A DNA stretch of 64,000 bases from the NCBI GenBank assembly GCA_029718625.1, contig CM056389.1:11208117-11272116 (forward strand), written 5' to 3'. Each line of letters opens with the position of its first letter. Position 1 is the first letter of the stretch. This stretch comes from Synaphobranchus kaupii. Its lineage: Eukaryota > Chordata > Actinopteri > Anguilliformes > Synaphobranchidae. The notes under the pieces are model-generated. The model was not told the origin of the DNA and did not search any database. It worked only from the letters and a program-made list of their open reading frames with translations. Position numbers and translations under genes: made by a program. This document shows positions 61,451 through 64,000 of the stretch, piece after piece.

Positions 61451-64000
61451 CTATTTTCAGCAAAGAGAGTGAGGAGAGACGCATAGACACTATTTACAGC
61501 AAAGAGAGTGAGGAGAGACGCATAGACACTATTTACAGCAACGAGTGTGCGGAGAGACGCTAGACCCCACCTACAGAGCAAAGAGAGTGAGGAGAGACGC
61601 ATAGACACCACCTACAGCAAAGAGAGTGAGGAGAGACGCATAGACCCCACCTACAGCAAAGGGAGTGAGGAGAGACGCATAGACAGCAACTACAGCAAAG
61701 AGAGTGAGGAGAGACACATACCCCACCTACAGCAAAGAGAGTGAGGAGAGACGCATAGACCCCACCTACAGCAAAGGGAGTGAGGAGAGACGCATAGACA
61801 GCAACTATAGCAAAGAGAGTGAGGAGAGACGCATAGACAGCAACTATAGCAAAGAGAGTGAGGAGAGACGCATAGACAGCAACTACAGCAAAGAGAGTGA
61901 GGAGAGACGCATAGACAGCAACTATAGCAAAGAGAGTGAGGAGAGACGCATAGACACCATTTACAGCAAAGAGAGTGAGGAGAGACGCATACACAGCAAC
62001 TATAGCAAAGAGAGTGAGGAGAGACGCATAGACAGCAACTATAGCAAAGAGAGTGAGGAGAGACGCATAGACAGCAACTACAGCAAAGAGAGTGAGGAGA
62101 GACGCATAGACAATATTTACAGCAAAGAGAGTGAGGAGAGACGCATAGACCCCACCTACAGCAAAGAGAGTGAGGAGAGACGCATAGACCCCACCTACAG
62201 CAAAGGGAGTGAGGAGAGACGCATAGACAGCAACTATAGCAAAGAGAGTGAGGAGAGATGCATATAGACACCACCTACAGCAAAGAGAGTGAGGAGAGAC
62301 ACATAGACAGCAACTACAGCAAAGAGAGTGAGGAGAGACGCATAGACACTATTTACAGCAAAGAGAGTGAGGAGAGTCGAATAGTCCCCACCTACAGCAA
62401 AGAGAGTGAGGAGAGACGCATAAACACCACCTACAGCAAAGAGAGTGAGGAGAGACGCATAGACACTATTTTCAGCAAAGAGAGTGAGGAGAGACGCATA
62501 GACACTATTTACAGCAAAGAGAGTGAGGAGAGACGCATAGACACTATTTACAGCAACGAGTGTGCGGAGAGACGCTAGACCCCACCTACAGAGCAAAGAG
62601 AGTGAGGAGAGACGCATAGACACCACCTACAGCAAAGAGAGTGAGGAGAGACGCATAGACCCCACCTACAGCAAAGGGAGTGAGGAGAGACGCATAGACA
62701 GCAACTACAGCAAAGAGAGTGAGGAGAGACACATACCCCACCTACAGCAAAGAGAGTGAGGAGAGACGCATAGACCCCACCTACAGCAAAGGGAGTGAGG
62801 AGAGACGCATAGACAGCAACTATAGCAAAGAGAGTGAGGAGAGACGCATAGACAGCAACTATAGCAAAGAGAGTGAGGAGAGACGCATAGACAGCAACTA
62901 CAGCAAAGAGAGTGAGGAGAGACGCATAGACAGCAACTATAGCAAAGAGAGTGAGGAGAGACGCATATACACCATTTACAGCAAAGAGAGTGAGGAGAGA
63001 CGCATACACAGCAACTATAGCAAAGAGAGTGAGGAGAGACGCATAGACAGCAACTACAGCAAAGAGAGTGAGGAGAGACGCATAGACAGCAACTATAGCA
63101 AAGAGAGTGAGGAGAGACGCATAGACACTATTTACAGCAAAGAGAGTGAGGAGAGACGCATAGACAGCAACTATAGCAAAGAGAGTGAGGAGAGACTCAT
63201 AGACACTATTTACAGCAAAGAGAGTGAGGAGAGTCGAATAGACCCCACCTACAGCAAAGAGAGTGAAGAGAGACGCATAAACACCAACCTACTGCAAATA
63301 GAGTGAGGAGAGACGCATAGACAGCAACTATAGCAAAGAGAGTGAGGAGAGACACATAGACACCTCTACAGCAAAGAGAGTGAGGAGAGACGCATAGACA
63401 CTATTTTCAGCAAAGAGAGTGAGGAGAGACGCATAGACACTATTTACAGCAAAGAGAGTGAGGAGAGACGCATAGACACTATTTACAGCAAAGAGAGTGA
63501 GGAGAGATGCATAGACAGCACCTATAGCAAAGAGAGTTTGGAGAGACGCATAGACCCCACCTACAGCAAAGGGAGTGAGGAGAAACGCATAGACCCCACC
63601 TACAGCAAAGAGAGTGAGGAGAGACGCATAGACACTATTTACAGCAAAGAGAGTGAGGAGAGACACATAGACAGCAACTACAGCAAAGAGAGTGAGGAGA
63701 GTCGAATAGACCCCACCTACAGCAAAGAGAGTGAGGAGAGACGCATAAACACCACCTACAGCAAAGAGAGTGAGGAGAGACGCATAGACACTATTTTCAG
63801 CAAAGAGAGTGAGGAGAGACGCATAGACACTATTTACAGCAAAGGGAGTGAGGAGAGACGCATAGACAGCAACTACAGCAAAGAGAGTGAGGAGAGACAC
63901 ATACCCCACCTACAGCAAAGAGAGTGAGGAGAGACGCATAGACACTATTTTCAGCAAAGAGAGTGAGGAGAGACGCATAGACACTATTTACAGCAAAGAG
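61451..64000. repeat. 39-bp minisatellite array A (right block)
   Basis: The same 39-bp repeat as 1-27400, but with a different mix of variants: gacagcaact units and aaagggagt units are much commoner here, and new forms such as caacgagtgtgcgg, acactattttcagc and gagtcgaatag appear. A higher-order repeat with a 1015-bp offset is visible (61547/62562 and 61560/62575 start the same blocks), covering about 61460-63270. It continues past the right edge. As on the left, open frames on both strands follow from the 13-codon period. Confidence 0.96.

Noticed and set aside
53967..61454. CTAC / CTAT as a 4-bp target duplication of the LTR element
   Set aside because: Only three of four bases match and the wider flanks are from different satellites, so it is probably chance.
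1..64000. CRISPR-like arrangement of repeats and spacers
   Set aside because: Units are contiguous with a few recurring variants rather than unique spacers, and the surrounding genes are eukaryotic transposons.

Overview
The window looks like repeat-dense, heterochromatin-like DNA from a vertebrate, most likely a teleost fish. The evidence is GT-AG spliced transposon genes, a PIF/Harbinger element with its MYB/SANT-like partner gene, fish-type hAT and Tc1/mariner-like MITEs, and an LTR retrotransposon. No ordinary host gene, tRNA or rRNA could be supported. The species call is inference; nothing here names the organism.

Layout. (1) 1-27400: one continuous 39-bp minisatellite (array A) with nested higher-order repeats, including a 2619-bp period. 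(2) 27401-27900: exactly 500 N. (3) 27901-28577: the right end of a PIF/Harbinger transposon, nearly identical to the end of the full copy further on. (4) 28578-32627: a second satellite (array B) of about 52-70 bp per unit, each unit carrying a short perfect hairpin and a variable (ATT)n tract. (5) 32628-37838: a 5.2-kb Harbinger element with 45-bp terminal inverted repeats and two convergent, decayed genes: a five-exon SANT/MADF-like DNA-binding protein (+) and a DDE transposase (-). It also carries a mariner-like MITE and hAT MITEs. (6) 37839-53970: array B again, opening with the same units that follow the first Harbinger end. (7) 53971-61450: an LTR retrotransposon with apparently identical 1467-bp LTRs, PBS, PPT, a repeated leader, a 686-aa Gag and an aspartic protease, but no reverse transcriptase, RNase H or integrase. 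(8) 61451-64000: array A again, with a 1015-bp higher-order period.

How it fits together. The Harbinger element once supplied its own transposase and a SANT-type accessory protein, but both reading frames are now broken. The LTR element encodes Gag and protease in one reading frame separated by a single TGA in the context TGA CTA G, a known readthrough context; it lacks pol and would depend on another element for replication. Its left flank is array B and its right flank is array A, with no matching target-site duplication. This points either to recombination between two insertions or to an assembly join. The duplicated Harbinger end with its array B flank, and the rising density of one-base indels toward the N gap, also bear on how far the assembly can be trusted.
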